From assembly GCA_024663395.1 (NCBI GenBank), contig JANFAH010000008.1:1674001-1738000 (forward strand): a DNA stretch of 64,000 nucleotides. Direction: 5' to 3'. The DNA comes from Pisolithus tinctorius (lineage: Eukaryota > Basidiomycota > Agaricomycetes > Boletales > Pisolithaceae). Positions 23,873 through 37,296 of the stretch are shown here, piece by piece. A program made the position numbers and the translations under genes. Within the stretch, counting starts at the first letter, position 1. The number at the start of each line of letters is the position of its first letter. The notes beneath the pieces are model-generated. The model worked only from the letters and a program-made list of their open reading frames with translations, searched no databases and was not told the origin of the DNA.

Positions 23873-25689
23873 ATGAACCCCCCTTCGTATCTCGACGCTG
23901 TTCCCACAGAGGCCCTCTATGAGGCCCTCCGACCAGTCACCATACCCCCATCTTCCAAGTACGCCCGCTTCACTAACTGGAGCGGAACGTTTACGTGTTC
24001 CCCCCTTGCTGTCTTTGAGCCGGAGTCAGAGCATCAGTGCAAGCTTGTACTAGAGCTAGCTCGTAGAGAGGGCAAGGTCGTACGTGCCGTCGGCGTCGGT
24101 CATAGTCCGAGCGACCTAGCTTGCACAACCGGGTTCATGCTGCGTACCACAAAGCTCGATCGTGTTCTTGAAGTAAGTATATTATTCTGTTTTGTCTTGT
24201 TTGTCCACCTCCGACCCCACACTGGTGATTACGGCATATTTGTTTCCTTCCAAATTTCCCGTCGGCCCCTTCCGTAGTTACTTCCTATTTTTAATTCGAA
24301 TTGACGCCTTCTTGCATTGCCTAGGTAAATGTAGATAAACAATATGTTATCGCTGAAGCAGGCATCACCCTCGAGGCACTGCACGACCATCTTGCCCAAC
24401 ATGGCTTGGCCATGATAAACGTAGGTTCTATCTCGGACCAAACACTCGGCGGAATCGTCACAACCGCCACTCATGGGACTGGCATCAATTATGGCGTTAT
24501 CTCCACTAACGTTATGGCCCTCACCTTGCTGTTAGCCGACGGATCTCACATATTCTGTTCTCGGACTGAGAGATCGGATCTCTTCGTTGCGTCTATCTGC
24601 GGGCTCGGAAGTACCGGCCTCATCTTGAATGTTACCCTTCAGGTCGAACCAGCTTTCCGTCTTAGGGAAGTTCGGGAGATGCATAGCTTTCATGACGCTA
24701 TTCGTCAACTGCATTCGTTCATTCATGCGTCTCAGCATGTGCGTCTATGGTGGTATCCAACCGCCGACCGAGTCCGTGTCAGTTCGGCAGATCGTACCGT
24801 AGAGGTAAGGGTTCCCCCCTTTTTTTTGCCGTCCTATATTGACGGAGCTCTGTTCCCCCGGTATGTCAGCCCTGCAAGTCTGTAGGAAACTGGTTCTGGG
24901 ATAGCTTTCTGGCGTATCATGTCACCCTGTTTCTCCTGTTCGTTTCCAGATATGTCCCTTCGCTCGTTATTTTTGTCGGCCGATTTGCCGCTTGGCTCAC
25001 CTCGGGGTATGTCGTTGCCATCGACACGAGCCATCGAATATTCAACCTGGAATGTGGCGTGCGTGTTTCCATCCGTTTCCGGCTTAGTGGACATCAGGTC
25101 GTTGACGACCACTCCGTAGTTCCCACAACGTACGACGGAATGGGCAATCCCGTACGAGAACACACAGGCATGTCTCGAAGATCTGCACACCTGGTTGAAG
25201 CGAGAAGTGGATGACCCTCGTGGGCTCCGACCCCATTTTCCTATCGAGATCCGGTTCTCAGATAGCGACGACATATGGCTCAGTCCGAGTAGTGGGAGGA
25301 AAACGTGCTGGATCGGGATCGTTCAATACAAGTGAGATTTTTCTCCGTGGAACTACGCCTGCTCCCGTATCATATTACTGAAAACAATATACTGACGATC
25401 TATTAGGCCCTACGGTTTCAATGTACCCTATAGAAAACTCTTCGCACATTTTGAGGCTATCCTGGAACAGCATGGTGGTCGACCACATTGGGCGAAAGCC
25501 CACGGACTTCGGCCAGATGCATTGCGGCGACTTTATCCCCACTTCGACGATTTCGTGCAAGTGCTGCAGGAAGTGGATCCGAAAGGCATGTTCAGGAACG
25601 AATATGTGCAGCGGCACATCTTCGGAAGGGAAGAGAAGGAATTCGATGGAAGGGTCTTTAAACGTTATAAGCCATCTCAGAGGATGTGA
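23873..25689 (+). CDS. ALO1: D-arabinono-1,4-lactone oxidase
   Basis: Exons 23873-24172, 24325-24804, 24870-25058, 25120-25331 and 25407-25689 give 487 aa. This FAD enzyme makes D-erythroascorbate, the fungal ascorbate analogue, in the mitochondrial outer membrane. The FAD domain contains GVGHSPSDLACT, whose His is the usual covalent flavin site, and the GGIVTTATHGTG segment. A hydrophobic stretch (AYHVTLFLLFV and following) marks the membrane-associated region. The ALO domain has TTEWAIPYENT and RPHWAKAHG, the HWxK signature of the family, and ends near GMFRNEYV. Intron 1 (152 nt) is long for this window. The acceptors at 24869 and 25119 are the ones that keep the conserved frame. Confidence 0.93.
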
Positions 25690-26644
25690 GAGGTGCTTGT
25701 ATGAGGTGGTTTTGGTTAGGACGATGCGTGCATGTGGACTGGCTATGGTGCGTTTGTGCGCCGAGCCATATACGGCACATATTCACAGGGCTAAGTGGAG
25801 AGGGCAAGGCGTGCGTACGGAGATGCCCGCGGCGGCCAATGGGTTTGGTTTACCGCTGTTGTGGGCGTGCTTTTCACTTACCGTTTGGTTGGAGTGAGAA
25901 AACCTCCACGACAGGTAGGCACTGGAGCTGACAGTGTTCGGTTCGGTTATGGTTATAGGTGATCGCTGGTGAGCCATTTACGCACGTACTGCCGCGCCCT
26001 TCGGCATGTTTCTCTGCATGTTACATCTATTTTTCACCTTCCATTCACATTTAAGGCTTCGTTCCTCTGCAAAAGTATGATGACACGTACGACGTCCTTA
26101 TTTTGTTGGTGACGATCCGTTCCATTGCGGCACAGGAGATCGCTTCTCCCTGTCTGCATTATTTTACTGCTTACACTTAGCATACGAAGATATCCACTAC
26201 TAACTAGCATATGCGCCATTCTTTCATACCTGCCCATCTAGGGACTCGTTAACCCTCGGGACTTCTGAATATGCCGCAATTGATTCCTTCTGATCGCTTG
26301 CTCAGTAAGTTGGTGTCCGCAGGTACGGTAAGTGTGTACGGGTTACAGTTGATCGCGGCCCTCGGGCCACAGTTCCCTTTCAATCAGAATGTCCATGATT
26401 CAAATTATGCCCTCTAGGCTGTCAAGACCGTAAGCGATCCGTATGAAATGTGAAAAATCTTCCTTCGGGTACCCCCGTCCCTCTCGCACGACAACGAACC
26501 TGAATCCTTCCCTACGCCAACTTCCCCATTTGGTACCAGTGAGTTATAACTTCCTTCCCGTCAGTCCCATACACGTATTTCGACCGACAGTATCTTGTTC
26601 CTGAGAAGTCATGACGCGCACCAAGAGGAGGGCTCTGTTGCATA
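25690..26644. other. Convergent intergenic region
   Basis: 955 bp between the 3' ends of ALO1 (plus) and the UBC7-like gene (minus). No gene recognised. Confidence 0.4.
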
Positions 26645-27651
26645 TCACAATCCGAGCTGTTGTTTGATGGATTCACGAACGCGGCGTTCGTACTCCTGCG
26701 CACCTGCGGTCACATACTAAGGATATACTACCCCGCAAAATCGACGTACTGCTTTGTTCTCCCGGTATAGCTTACAACAATCAATGTTGGCACCGCTCTC
26801 GAGGTTAGGCTCTGAATACGTGTACAGTGGACGACGGGGGAAAAGACCGGGAAGACGCACCGGCTAGCATCGAAATGACACTCAATATGACCTTTTCGAT
26901 ACTCTGGACGGGTGACCACCGTTCCGAAGCTTGTTCATACATCGTCGGGTCATCACCCGGCGTGTGTAAAATGGAGATACAGACAGTGCCATCGGGGTAA
27001 ACTGTGGGTTGCATGACGCAGAATCCTTAATTGTCCTGAGCGTTGGGAAGGAGGGAAACGTACTGTTGGGGTGATAGATGGGCGGCTCGAATCGCATCTT
27101 AAAAGGCGAGAGAGGGTAATCCGTAGGCTAGAAACAACAACCAACCAAAGTGATGGTCTCTTAATATTTCTCGACAACACATATCTTGCGACACAAGTAG
27201 ACGTACGAACGTGAGTTTAGCAACAAAGACACCTCCTTCCTGATATGTGGTTGAGGTTACGACGCACACACAATCACACTGGTCAATTCTGACTCACAAA
27301 GGGAGTATCCTTTGGACCACATATCAGTGCCTCCCAGGTGAAGAAATCTGACTCCGATATGGGACCTGCAATCATGGCGACATCAGTGTACCAAATTCGG
27401 TCCCCGTATACCCACATACCTGCAGTGAACATCCCATCAGGTGAACCTTGACGATTTGCAGCCAATGAAGTGACCAATCAAGCGTGTGGGTGCGTGAAGG
27501 TCCAAGGTGAGCAGATGATCGGGAGAGACAGAGAAGGAAATGGCATGAACATACCTCCGGAGGTGAGTTGCCTGTATTCCGTCATCAGCCTCCGCAAGGC
27601 TATCGCGCTGTTGCCACTGCTGTTCGATCCTCTGCTATTCATCGTGATCAT
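26645..27651 (-). CDS. UBC7: Ubiquitin-conjugating enzyme E2, UBC7/UBE2G2 type
   Basis: Eight minus-strand exons: from 27642 (or the upstream ATG at 27651) to 27555, then 27446-27420, 27365-27298, 27239-27207, 27127-27064, 27001-26861, 26811-26750 and 26695-26645. These give 177 or 180 aa. UBC folds are plain: [11 protein letters not shown] at the N-terminus, [34 protein letters not shown] and the active-site Cys in [12 protein letters not shown]. The acidic insert [17 protein letters not shown] after the active site is diagnostic of the Ubc7/UBE2G class. These E2s work with ER-membrane ligases in ER-associated degradation. The last two acceptors were chosen to give NKA joined to [10 protein letters not shown]; other AGs shift the frame. 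Confidence 0.92.
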
Positions 27652-28614
27652 TGGAGAGTGTAAGGGTGGGGGTAGATGAAAACAAGGCAAAACAAAAGTG
27701 ACTCCGGTAATCAATTAACGAAACACCCAAACTTCTTTCTAAAAGAACTCGGCCAACGAGCGCTGGCATGATCCGGTAGTGATCTCGGCCAGTCGACTTG
27801 TGGCAGCATTCTCGACTTCGAACCACCTTAACCCAACTATGTCCGCACCTCCCAAGGGCCGGGGTACACAAAATAGCCTATTCGTCACGATAGGTATGCC
27901 GCTGATATCATCATCGTTGACGTGGTGAACTTCCAAGCGAATATTTGGCTAATGCAACAAGATAAGCAAAGCCACTCAGGTAAGTTCTTTTAGGGTGCGC
28001 TCGCCGGAAGTCTTGCCATCAGCAATACCTTGAAATCTCACGCAAAAACCAGATTTTGTCCTTCTGTTACTAAAGCCATACCAGGGCGATCGATCGCAGG
28101 AAGGCATACAGGCGTACAATATCCGCGCGCTGTGGCCATGTCATCTCCCTAATACAGGCGCGCAGATCAAGTTGTTAAGCCGGGTCTTTTCCTGCCATGT
28201 AATAGTGGCGACGGCCCTGTTCAGGTCTGCGTGGATCATGATTGCGTCCGGCGCCCAAGAGCTTTTCTCACCCCGCAGGGACATGTGTCTCGTGAGTATA
28301 CGTAGTTATACATATATGTAATTAGACGATCTAGAAATGCTTCCTCTCTCCCTCTGAATCCTGGATATTTTGGGTGTGGTGCGCGGGACCGAGTTTTGCC
28401 GGATGAATGGGGAAAGAAGGCGTAACGTGGACGACCCTAACGATTGATTGTGTCTAGGTTATGCATCGCGGCTGTAAGCGGGTCATGGATACAATCAGGA
28501 AGATGCGCGAAGTACTTGTTATCTCATACTGCGATGTGATGGAGCCATGCAGTCGGCATCCCGGAATATCCGAGGGAACCCCATCACCTTAAGGGTGCGA
28601 TAAGGACAGTATAT
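27652..28614. other. Intergenic region
   Basis: 963 bp between the UBC7-like start and the RPC2 stop, both genes on the minus strand. It should hold the UBC7 promoter. Nothing else recognised. Confidence 0.4.
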
Positions 28615-31600
28615 TCACGCATCATCTAAAACGAGACGTGGTACGACGTTCATCGCCATGAGCTGCGAATACACCGGATCAGTCATGGAAAGTTATGAAT
28701 GGGGATAACTTTGGCTACACACCTCTTGGAAGAGTAGTTTGGCAGCGTAAGGTATGGTAAGCTTGGCCATCTTTTTCGAGCTCTTGCAGTAAGGACACCA
28801 CCCATTGTAACCCATCAGTCCGCACTCCTGACACGCGTTCACTTCAAACTTGTCTGACGAAATCATGAGACGCTCGAGCAACAATTGAGTAGCGCCATAT
28901 CCAATGAGACAATCGCGTTCCATTTCACCCAACCGTAGACCACCATCCCGGGATCGGCCTTCTGTCGGTTGTCGCGTCAATGTTGCACGTGGGCCTCTGT
29001 TTCAATGATATGGTTGGTTAACGGTATGTTATTGGCCGAACCCTATTCGCTTACCTTGCGCGGGCGTGCATCTTGTCCATCACCATGTGCTCTGTTGACA
29101 CGGTGAGAAAATTAACCTTGAAATGATATACGTTTTTACGACTGACTGAGTTTCTGTAGGTAAATTGTTAATTGGGCGTGTTTCGGAAAGGCAACACACT
29201 AACTTGGTAGAATATGGGCCCAAAGTACACATATGCTTCCATCGGCTCTCCAGTGATACCGCTGGTAAGCATGTCTTTCCCTGCGTAGTTGAAGCCATGC
29301 TCAATCAAGATCCGGGACATGTCTTCCACCTACAAAAATGGATTGGACACAATCAAATCACGCATCAATTTTTTTCGGCTTACCTTGGACCCTCCGAACG
29401 CTGTGCCGTATTGAAGTTTCCCTGACAATACTCCAGCCTGTCGACTCGCGTGAATTTAACCATTTAAGGGAAACAAAATTGGGAACTCGACCTTTCCAGC
29501 CAGCAGCTCGATCATTTTTCCTACTGTCATCCGAGACGGAAAGCCGTGGGGGTTCATGATTGTATCTGTACACCAATGTCTTTAGGCTGAGATAATATGA
29601 TTTCTGGAGTCACATACCCGGACTGATACCTTGGTCGTTGAAAGGCAGATCCTCCTGGTTCACAATCAGACCACACACACCCTTCTGACCATGACGAGAT
29701 GAGAATTTGTCGCCCAGTTCCGGCCTCCGAGTCTGCCGGATCAAGACCTTGATTAAGGTCTGGTCGTTTTCGGTATCACTAACCAGCACTTTGTCTATAT
29801 AGCCCGCCACAGGAGATTTGTACGTGAGTGGCGTGTTCTTGTATGGAACGGTCGCGGCCTGGCCGGTGAACGTGTTGTCATTTGCATTCGTGGGGGTCTG
29901 CTTATTTACGTAGATGTCCCCCGGGTCCACTCGTTCTCCCACACCGGCCAGGCCGTCCAACTGGATGATGTCGTATTTCTTTTGTGTTGACCCGTTCTCA
30001 TCCAATGGTGCGTCTGCCAACCGGTCGAATCTGCCCAATTATGCCATCAGTGCGGGCAGCGCTCATCGCATCACTAACACAACTCACGTGCCGTTAGGGT
30101 ACTTGCGAATAAGGGTAGCATTTTTACGCAGCACTTGGCATCTCCCATACCCGCGGTCAAGGCTTGCCTAACGAAGGAAAGCAAATCAGATCGTTCCATT
30201 CGAGACGTTATCCACCAGAACGGTACTGACCTTGTTGAGAATGAGCGCATCCTCAATATCGTAACCAGAATAACTCATGACAGCCACGGTCGCATTCTGA
30301 CCTGCCGGAAGGCGATCGTAACCAATGAGCTCGATAGTTTTCGTCTTTACCATTGGTTGCTGGGGATAAACTGACAAATAAAGAAGTGTGTCGATCCTGT
30401 TGAATTGGTTGTACGCGATTGCGCCTATCGCCTGTTTGCCCATCGCGCATTGGTACGTGTTGCGAGGGGATTGATTGTGGTGAGGATAGGGGATGAGACC
30501 TGCAACTGCCCCCAATACGGTGAAAGGCTCGATCTCCAGATGCGTAGTGGCTGGAACTATGTTTGATTCGTACAAGGCAATGTACGAGTCATTTTCCTCA
30601 TTGACATCAAGGTATTCCACAAGACCATTTCGCAAGAAATCATCAAACGTGAGGGCGCCAGCTTTCAGTCGCTGTAAACATCAGCATAAGGTAAATTAGT
30701 GGATCACCAGATTGAATGCAATGCATCACTAACCTGGATGTGCTCTGACGTGACTCTGGGACACCCATTTTCAACGATAATTAGGGGCCGGCAGATCCGA
30801 CCGCCATCGCTCGCAATGTGAACAACGCGGTGGTGATAGTGCACGTAGACGCTCACAAATTCGCTAAATCGGCCCGACCTGCGCAGCCTTCGGAAGTTGG
30901 AAACGAACCGTGCAGGATGACGCGTCAAACCAATGATGGTTCCATTTACGTTTACTACGAAAGTGTGTGGACCATATATCTCCGTACCGGTGGCCATGCT
31001 GATATCTTGAGTATTTGAGGTTAGTGCGCTGTTGTTGGGACGTACCATTGGGGCGAAACTCACCTTCCACTCCAAGCATAAATGCTAAACGTATGATAGG
31101 CTCTTCTTCTACATCAGTCGTAATATGTGTCATGAGCGCAAGATTCTTGACAAGGCCACAAGCTTCTCCTTCAGGGGTGTCACTGGGACACAGCATGCCC
31201 CACTGACTAGGTTGAAGGGCACGAGGACCGCTGACTTTCCGGGTCTTTTCAAACTGAGACGAGATACGAGTCATCATTCCAAGAGCGGATATGAAACTCA
31301 GTCTGCTCAAAACGTGCGTGACGCCAGCCCTTTCCATCTTGAATCGCTTAAGTGACCAATTACCAGTGGAAATTGCACGAACAAAACCGGATGTGATATG
31401 GTCACCTTGGAATTGCATCGTGTTGAATGCGTCAAATTCGTTCGTCCGTGATGGCTTCTTGAGAACTTTATCGATGGATGCTTTCAGGTTCGCATTAAAG
31501 GTTTTGAACAAATCCTCGAAAAGGAGGGCAAGAAGCTGACCGGCGCTGCCACAAGCGTTGGTGACTGTCGAACGAGAGTAGCGAGAGTGACGCACAGCTC

Positions 31601-32818
31601 AAGACGTTTATTGCCTACATAATCACGATCATCGACCATCTTTTCATCGTGCATTGCCATCAAAACACGGCGTGTCATGGTAGCAACGAAGATAGCCTTA
31701 GATCGAAAATCCATTCCGGCGACAGGGACGTGGGCCAGAACGATCGTTGCAAGCGCCTCCATGGCTTCTTCCCATGCTGGCCGCTTTGGTCCGACAACTT
31801 TACGGTTCACCTTCACCCTGGAACCTATCCATTCTAGTGCCTGGTGGCGAGTGAAGACCCCAAGTTTGGCGGCTTCCTCAAGGTTCGCCGAGAAGGCGGA
31901 TTTGTATGCTTCTGTGTTACCTGCTGTAAGGAGAAGGATCTCCTTGTCTGATTGAATGCCAAGCGCTTTAAGAGCGATGACTATGGGAACATCATCGTGA
32001 ACAGAATTGTGGCGTAAATAGATTTTGCCCTTTTTTGTAGCGACGTAGGTCTTAGACTTGAGGCCGCCGTGCGTTGAGCTGCGGCGTAGGACATGAAACA
32101 CAGATAGCCGACACAATTAATGATCCACTTACGAAGTACAAGAGGCCTGGACAACACCCTTGACAGGGTCCGTTTCCACGATTATTCGGTTCTTGCTCAG
32201 TTGTTCCTGGACAAGGATGACCTTTTCCGTGCCTTTGACAACGAAGTAACCGCCTGGATCAAGAGGACACTCATCCATACGAGCAAGCTGAGCCTCCGAC
32301 TTGCCGGTCAAAATGCACTTGTTGCTGCGAAGCATGATAGGCAGTCTTCCGATGTTGACGTTGGGCCTCCTCACAACATTTTTTCCACGAGTGTACTGAA
32401 TGGTGACAAGGATGGGTGCGCTATAAGTTATATCTCGAAGACGACATTCATGAGGAGTGATACTCTTGTCGATGGCATCCAGGTCAGTACGATCGGGGAA
32501 ACCGACATGGATGTCCGTGTATTTGAGCCAGAATCGTGGATCGACGTCGGAAGTGACTTTGTTGTTAGCTTTGACAATGTTTTTAATGTCGACATCGACA
32601 AAATAGTTAAACGAATCGATGTGTTGTTTGACAAGACCTTTCACTTTCAAGAAAGCGGGGAGTAGGAGCCATTTGTCCTGTCAGTGATTTGAGTCACCAT
32701 GTGCGCAACGCTGTCAGGCACTCACCTCTACGTTTTTGATGGGATCTGCGACACCCAAACCGCGCCAGTTTGGACGACTCAAGTCCTCCCAATCCGCGTC
32801 TTGGTTGACCGCAGACAT
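28615..32818 (-). CDS. RET1: RNA polymerase III second-largest subunit (RPC2 / RET1)
   Basis: Fifteen minus-strand exons give 1,142 aa, near the yeast length: 32818-32726, 32677-32133, 32078-31596, 31545-31064, 31005-30734, 30671-30231, 30167-30088, 30030-29618, 29565-29492, 29437-29384, 29329-29204, 29153-29147, 29091-29055, 28996-28723 and 28662-28615. Pol III makes tRNA, 5S rRNA and U6. Conserved blocks in order include [119 protein letters not shown] and the zinc-binding [14 protein letters not shown]. The Pol III branch is indicated by MISSDKFEV and the [10 protein letters not shown] ending. Exon 12 is only 7 nt. The last exon could be missed because the frame runs 10 codons into the final intron. 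Confidence 0.96.
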
Positions 32819-32943
32819 GAACAAAATGTTACCGCTGATCAGAGTTCTCGGGTATTGACCTCGCTCAATTACGTAATTGCCGCTCAGATGGCCACCTTTT
32901 AGGGGCAATATCGTCCACTACACCTTACCGCCTTTCCACCATC
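32819..32943. promoter_or_regulatory. Divergent promoter between RPC2 and the MYND gene
   Basis: 125 bp separate the two start codons. The RPC2 frame stays open upstream of its first ATG, but no in-frame ATG occurs there. Confidence 0.45.
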
Positions 32944-33824
32944 ATGGCCCCACCGAAAGGCCAGTGTGCAAAATGTGGAAAAGAGTTCAGCATGAATCAG
33001 CTGATGCGCTGTTCGCACTGCAAACGTGTTCTCTATTGTGTATGTTGTAATGTGCTTCGGCCCCTCTAAACTTGACCGAGAAACGAAATAGAGCAACGCC
33101 TGCCAGTTTTCCCACTGGCGGTCTCACAAAAAGACATGCGCTCCTCCTGCGGATGCTTCGGCGCCTGTAGCAGGGCCTTCGTCGCAGATGGGACAAGAGG
33201 CAGGCGCTGTTGTTGGAATTACTATTGCCTGCGAGGCTGACCGCAGGCGAGGATCTGCAATTTTCACGCCAACGATCATCCATCCGTCTCATCCCATTTG
33301 GTCCCAGGGTCAATCTTCGCCGTTGTTTCGGCAGGTCGGGTTGCCCATCATCGTGTATAGGGACCACCCTGGCAACCCACTGACCATGATTGGGAACGCT
33401 GGCCTTGATAATCAAATCGCAACGTACCTTATGGTTGAACCGAGCACAGGCTTTGCGGGATATGGGTACGTATTTTTGTTGTTACTCAGTCCAAAGACCT
33501 GGTACTCAGAGTCCCAAATTTGCAGGTGGGTGAGAGGAGGCGTGGTCGGCACCGTAAGTCCAGTGCTACGATGTAGTTTGGGATCCTGACTTTCATACGT
33601 TACAGGTGATCGTCGTACGGCAAGACAAAAAACCTCTCACGTGCGAAGCCATCGAAACCTTATGGATGTACGCTGACTTCATCCTGGATCTGTATGGAGA
33701 GGGCTATGGTACACCCGCCCGCCAATTGACTCCACAGAGTTTCCGCCGCTTCTGTAAAGAGTATAAAGAAGGAAGACTCCTCAATGGATATGAAGCATTT
33801 GAGGACATGCCTCTTCCACTGTGA
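32944..33824 (+). CDS. MYND zinc-finger protein
   Basis: Exons 32944-33039, 33092-33465, 33526-33553 and 33606-33824 give 238 aa. The N-terminus is a MYND finger with ligands CAKCGKEF, CSHCKRVLYC, SNACQFSHW and HKKTC; intron 1 falls inside the finger. MYND domains bind proline-rich peptides in co-regulators and methyltransferases. The remaining 180 or so residues carry no SET domain or other fold that I recognise, but are well structured (for example AIETLWMYADFILDLYGEGY). The partner and role are therefore unknown. Confidence 0.85.
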
Positions 33825-34675
33825 AGCTCTGGGTACTTCAGTTTCTCGTCCCCTTGCCAAAAAAAAACTGCGCATACTCCTAACATACACATACGGACTC
33901 GAGTCTCATCTAATGTACATATAGCGTGTATTAGCAATTCCGGACCTCCCTATGTAAATCTCTCGGTTAGGCTCTGCGGCCGGGAGGGATATGAATTACC
34001 TGTGCTCCGTCTCCATCTGGTGCTTGTCATTTTGCTGCTTTAAGAGTGTTTTCATTGTCACAACCTGGTCAGGGATGGAAAATTTCAAACCCTGGTAATT
34101 GCAGGGGGTCGGATTCCTGCCCGAAAGACACTGGCAGTTCATTTTCTCCAGCAATACACAGACTAATCATCTGGACTCAGGTAAGACACGAACGTGTTTA
34201 TAGCCAAGTTTGCCTTGGGGAGAAAGTTGTTGCATGGGATGGAATCTGGTACACCATCGCTTCAATAACAAGTTCCGCACTGATCATGGATTGAGCGAAG
34301 TTCCAGTGCTGAGTAAATCAGCGATTCAGAATGCTAAACTGGGTGAGCTGAGCTTCAAGTTATTGCCTGAGGATATGCTTCGTGGTAATGCTTCGTACGG
34401 GAAAGCGTCCTCCGCTCGAGTCTATGGCTTCCAAGAAAGATGAGACCGTGCACTAGCTTTACCAGCCAGCCAAAGAATCAAGGTCTACTTCGAAGTGTCC
34501 CTAGGGACCCTGGAAGGACACGACTCGGAAGTCATAAGGGTCCATCATCCTGATATCGTGCGCTCAGCCTCGTGTCCACCGTCTAGCGCTCAAGGCTGGC
34601 CTTAACGGCTTCCTTCGCACCTACCGCTGGGCAACCCTGTACCACCACGTCGTAGGCTCACATTGACTTGCTATC
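33825..34675. other. Intergenic region upstream of GTPase A
   Basis: 851 bp. An open stretch at about 34290-34443 reads like a degenerate coding remnant (KLGELSFKLLPEDMLRG), but I cannot attach it to a gene. The last 150 bp (from about 34540) is a promoter-proximal segment repeated at 43430-43600 and, more weakly, before the other GTPase copies. Confidence 0.35.
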
Positions 34676-37296
34676 ATGTCTATAGCTCAGCCTCTGCGAA
34701 TCTCATGTACGGCGTTCGAAATCTCTATTCCCCATGACTGACACCGATGAGGCAGACATCGAGTTGCAGAGTGCCAAGGATAATATTGAATTTATCGAGT
34801 TAATCCTCCCTGGTTGTCGACGCAGTATTCAACGGCAGGATAAAAACCACTTTCGTGAAGAATTCTCTCAATCTCTGTAAGAGCATCTGTTTGATACGCT
34901 TGTCGTTCCTCAAGCCCTTCATACTCGATAGCACCGTTGAAGGCAAAGTCTTCTCTTTATCCGTTCATAAGAAAAGGTGGTATTCTATAGTCATACCAGC
35001 CATCAAGGCCGTCCCAATCGACATCGATGAGGTGCTATCTAACTCGCCGGAGCTGAGTGAGTCGGAGGATGAGCTAGTCCCTTCCCCTGTGTTCCATCTG
35101 AATGCTCGCAGAATTTCACACAGTGCGCAATGGGCTGGACATTACCATTGGTCTCTCACCCAGTAGCACTCCGGTCGTACGTGCAAATGGATGGAGCCTC
35201 GAAAGATTCTGATGGAACATCTACAGAACGTAACGCGCGTTCAAGACAATTCCACGCGTCCGAGCACTGACGTCCTACGTCCTACTACAGAAGGACTCCT
35301 TGAGGAGTGTCCTCGGTGAGTACGTCCAACCTACCACTACACAAATATCTCACCGCTACGATAGTTTTCGGGTATTAGTGATCGGGCAGGTAATGAGCAC
35401 TTGTAGTCGCCACTAAGTTAATTTTTGACGATGATACTGTTTCAGTCTGGTGTCGGGAAATCCACTCTGATTAGCCAAGCCTTCGGGATCAAACAGGCAG
35501 TTGAGTAGCTGAAAACATGCCCACGCTCTTTGTTCATAATATGCCCAGGTCGCTGAGGATGAGAAGCCGGGAGAAGCTGACATCGAGAAAGAATTCATCT
35601 CACCGCAGAACGACCGGTTCGTCTTACATGACAGCAAGGGTTTCGAACCGGCGGAACGCAACAACTATAGCAGTGTGAAGACATTCGTAGAAAACCGTAA
35701 ACGTCAGCCACATATCAAAGATCAATTGCATGCAGTCTGGTAAGTCGATCCAAGGTGATCATAAAAAACTTTGACGGACGGTTATGCCGCAGGCTATGCT
35801 TCCGAACGCCTCTCGCACCTTATGGCGAACGGCTTGTAGAAAGAAGCGCGGAGAGGCTCTTGCAACAAGATATGGATGCTATCAGAGGCAGTAAGCAGAT
35901 CGGCACTTTTGTCGCATTTCCCAAGCTCTTGACTGCCGTTAGTTCCGACAATAGTGGTATTCACGAAATATGACAGGCTTCTGGTCAGCCTGAAAGTGCA
36001 GGGAGTGGCCAACCTTGGCTCAGTTGCGAAAGAGTACTTAGACCAGCATTGCATCAAGCCCATACAACAGCTCACTGAGAACCCAAACCTAGCACACATT
36101 GCAGTTAGCTGTGGTGGGTTAAGTTTATTTTGACTCTGTTCCGTGGTCCAACCGTTGTGCTGTTAGCGGAGGGTGAACATAGGGAGGGGCTTGAAAGATT
36201 AATTGAGCTCACCTATGAGAAGGTCACCGCGACTTTTGGGTCCCAGATGGGCACACCATCGCCAGTCTCGGTCGTGACCCAAATGGCGCAAAGAGTCTCG
36301 CCAAGATTGAAAATTGAAGGATCGATAGCGTAAGTCCTGCTCACATGTTACCGTATTACGATCTGAAGTCGTTTTCTTGTATAGTATTGGAAAGCAGAGT
36401 AAGCAATCGTGTGTGGCTGTAGACTATGCGAAACATTCATACGCACGTTTTGAAGGATATTGGAGGGCACTGACTTCTGGTGCCAATTTTTGGGATCACA
36501 CAATTCTTGAATGCCTCGCTGTTGTTCACACCGATATCGTGTCTGTCTGGAATTTCAATGACCCATCTCAAGTGAGATAACCCAATCACCACTACAGTGA
36601 GCCACAAACTGACGCCCGTCCCGCAGTATCTGTATAGCACTGAATTTCGAGAATTGATGGTAAACTTAGTGGGGACTGTGGATGCATCGACACCCACACC
36701 CCATCTCCCTCGTGTCGATACTACCAGCAAAATATGCGAGTAAGTACTACTATGCAAACCGCTACTGCATCACACTTATGAGGAGCCACACTAAGGCCAG
36801 GTCCCCCCCTCTTGGCCGCTCTACCTGTAATTCTGCCATTTAAAGCGGGATTGAGCCTTGTACAGTGGGTTTACGAAACATATCAGCGATTGTGAGTGAC
36901 ACGATATTCAGTATTTTCACCGAGTGACTCCTCCTTAGACCGGACGTGCATCGCAAGTTCATGGCTTACATTGTCGATCTGGTACACATCTTGGAGATAT
37001 TGTTCGCGCTTACCGCCAATAAGAATGAAATAAAGCTTACCCGTGGGGCCATTAGTTTGGCTTTCAACGCATACTATCCATCGGCAATACAGCGTGACGC
37101 TCACCAGAATATCAAGACTCGGGACTATAAAATCCCGGGTCGCGATGCCGTCCTCGAGGAAATCGTTTCTTTACTCGGGACGAGCGCAATTGACGACAGT
37201 GGCATCTCCAGGGTGCTTGGGAATATTTCATCTGCGGACCTGGAGCGAGACGATGAGTGGCGTACCGTCACTGACAATTCCAAGAAGACCCGCTGA
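34676..37296 (+). CDS. P-loop GTPase family, paralogue A
   Basis: A multi-exon gene; many exon joins were checked and keep phase. G1 is GQSGVGKSTLI, split by an intron after Gln. G3 is HDSKGF (DxxG pattern), G4 is VVFTKYD, and a VAVS segment fits G5. The C-terminal third has a hydrophobic stretch (LLAALPVILPFKAGLSLVQW) and a conserved tail with YIVDLVHILEILFALTA and YKIPGRDAVLEE. This looks like a TRAFAC-class, AIG1/IRG-like GTPase family of mushrooms; I do not know the biological role. The upstream ATG at 34676 is homologous to the start of copy C, but a 2 nt deletion before 34734 shifts its frame. The ATG at 34734 therefore probably serves now, removing about 20 residues. Confidence 0.7.

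Noticed and set aside
32120..32665. 181-codon plus-strand open frame
   Set aside because: It is antisense to exon 2 of RPC2, whose protein is strongly conserved.
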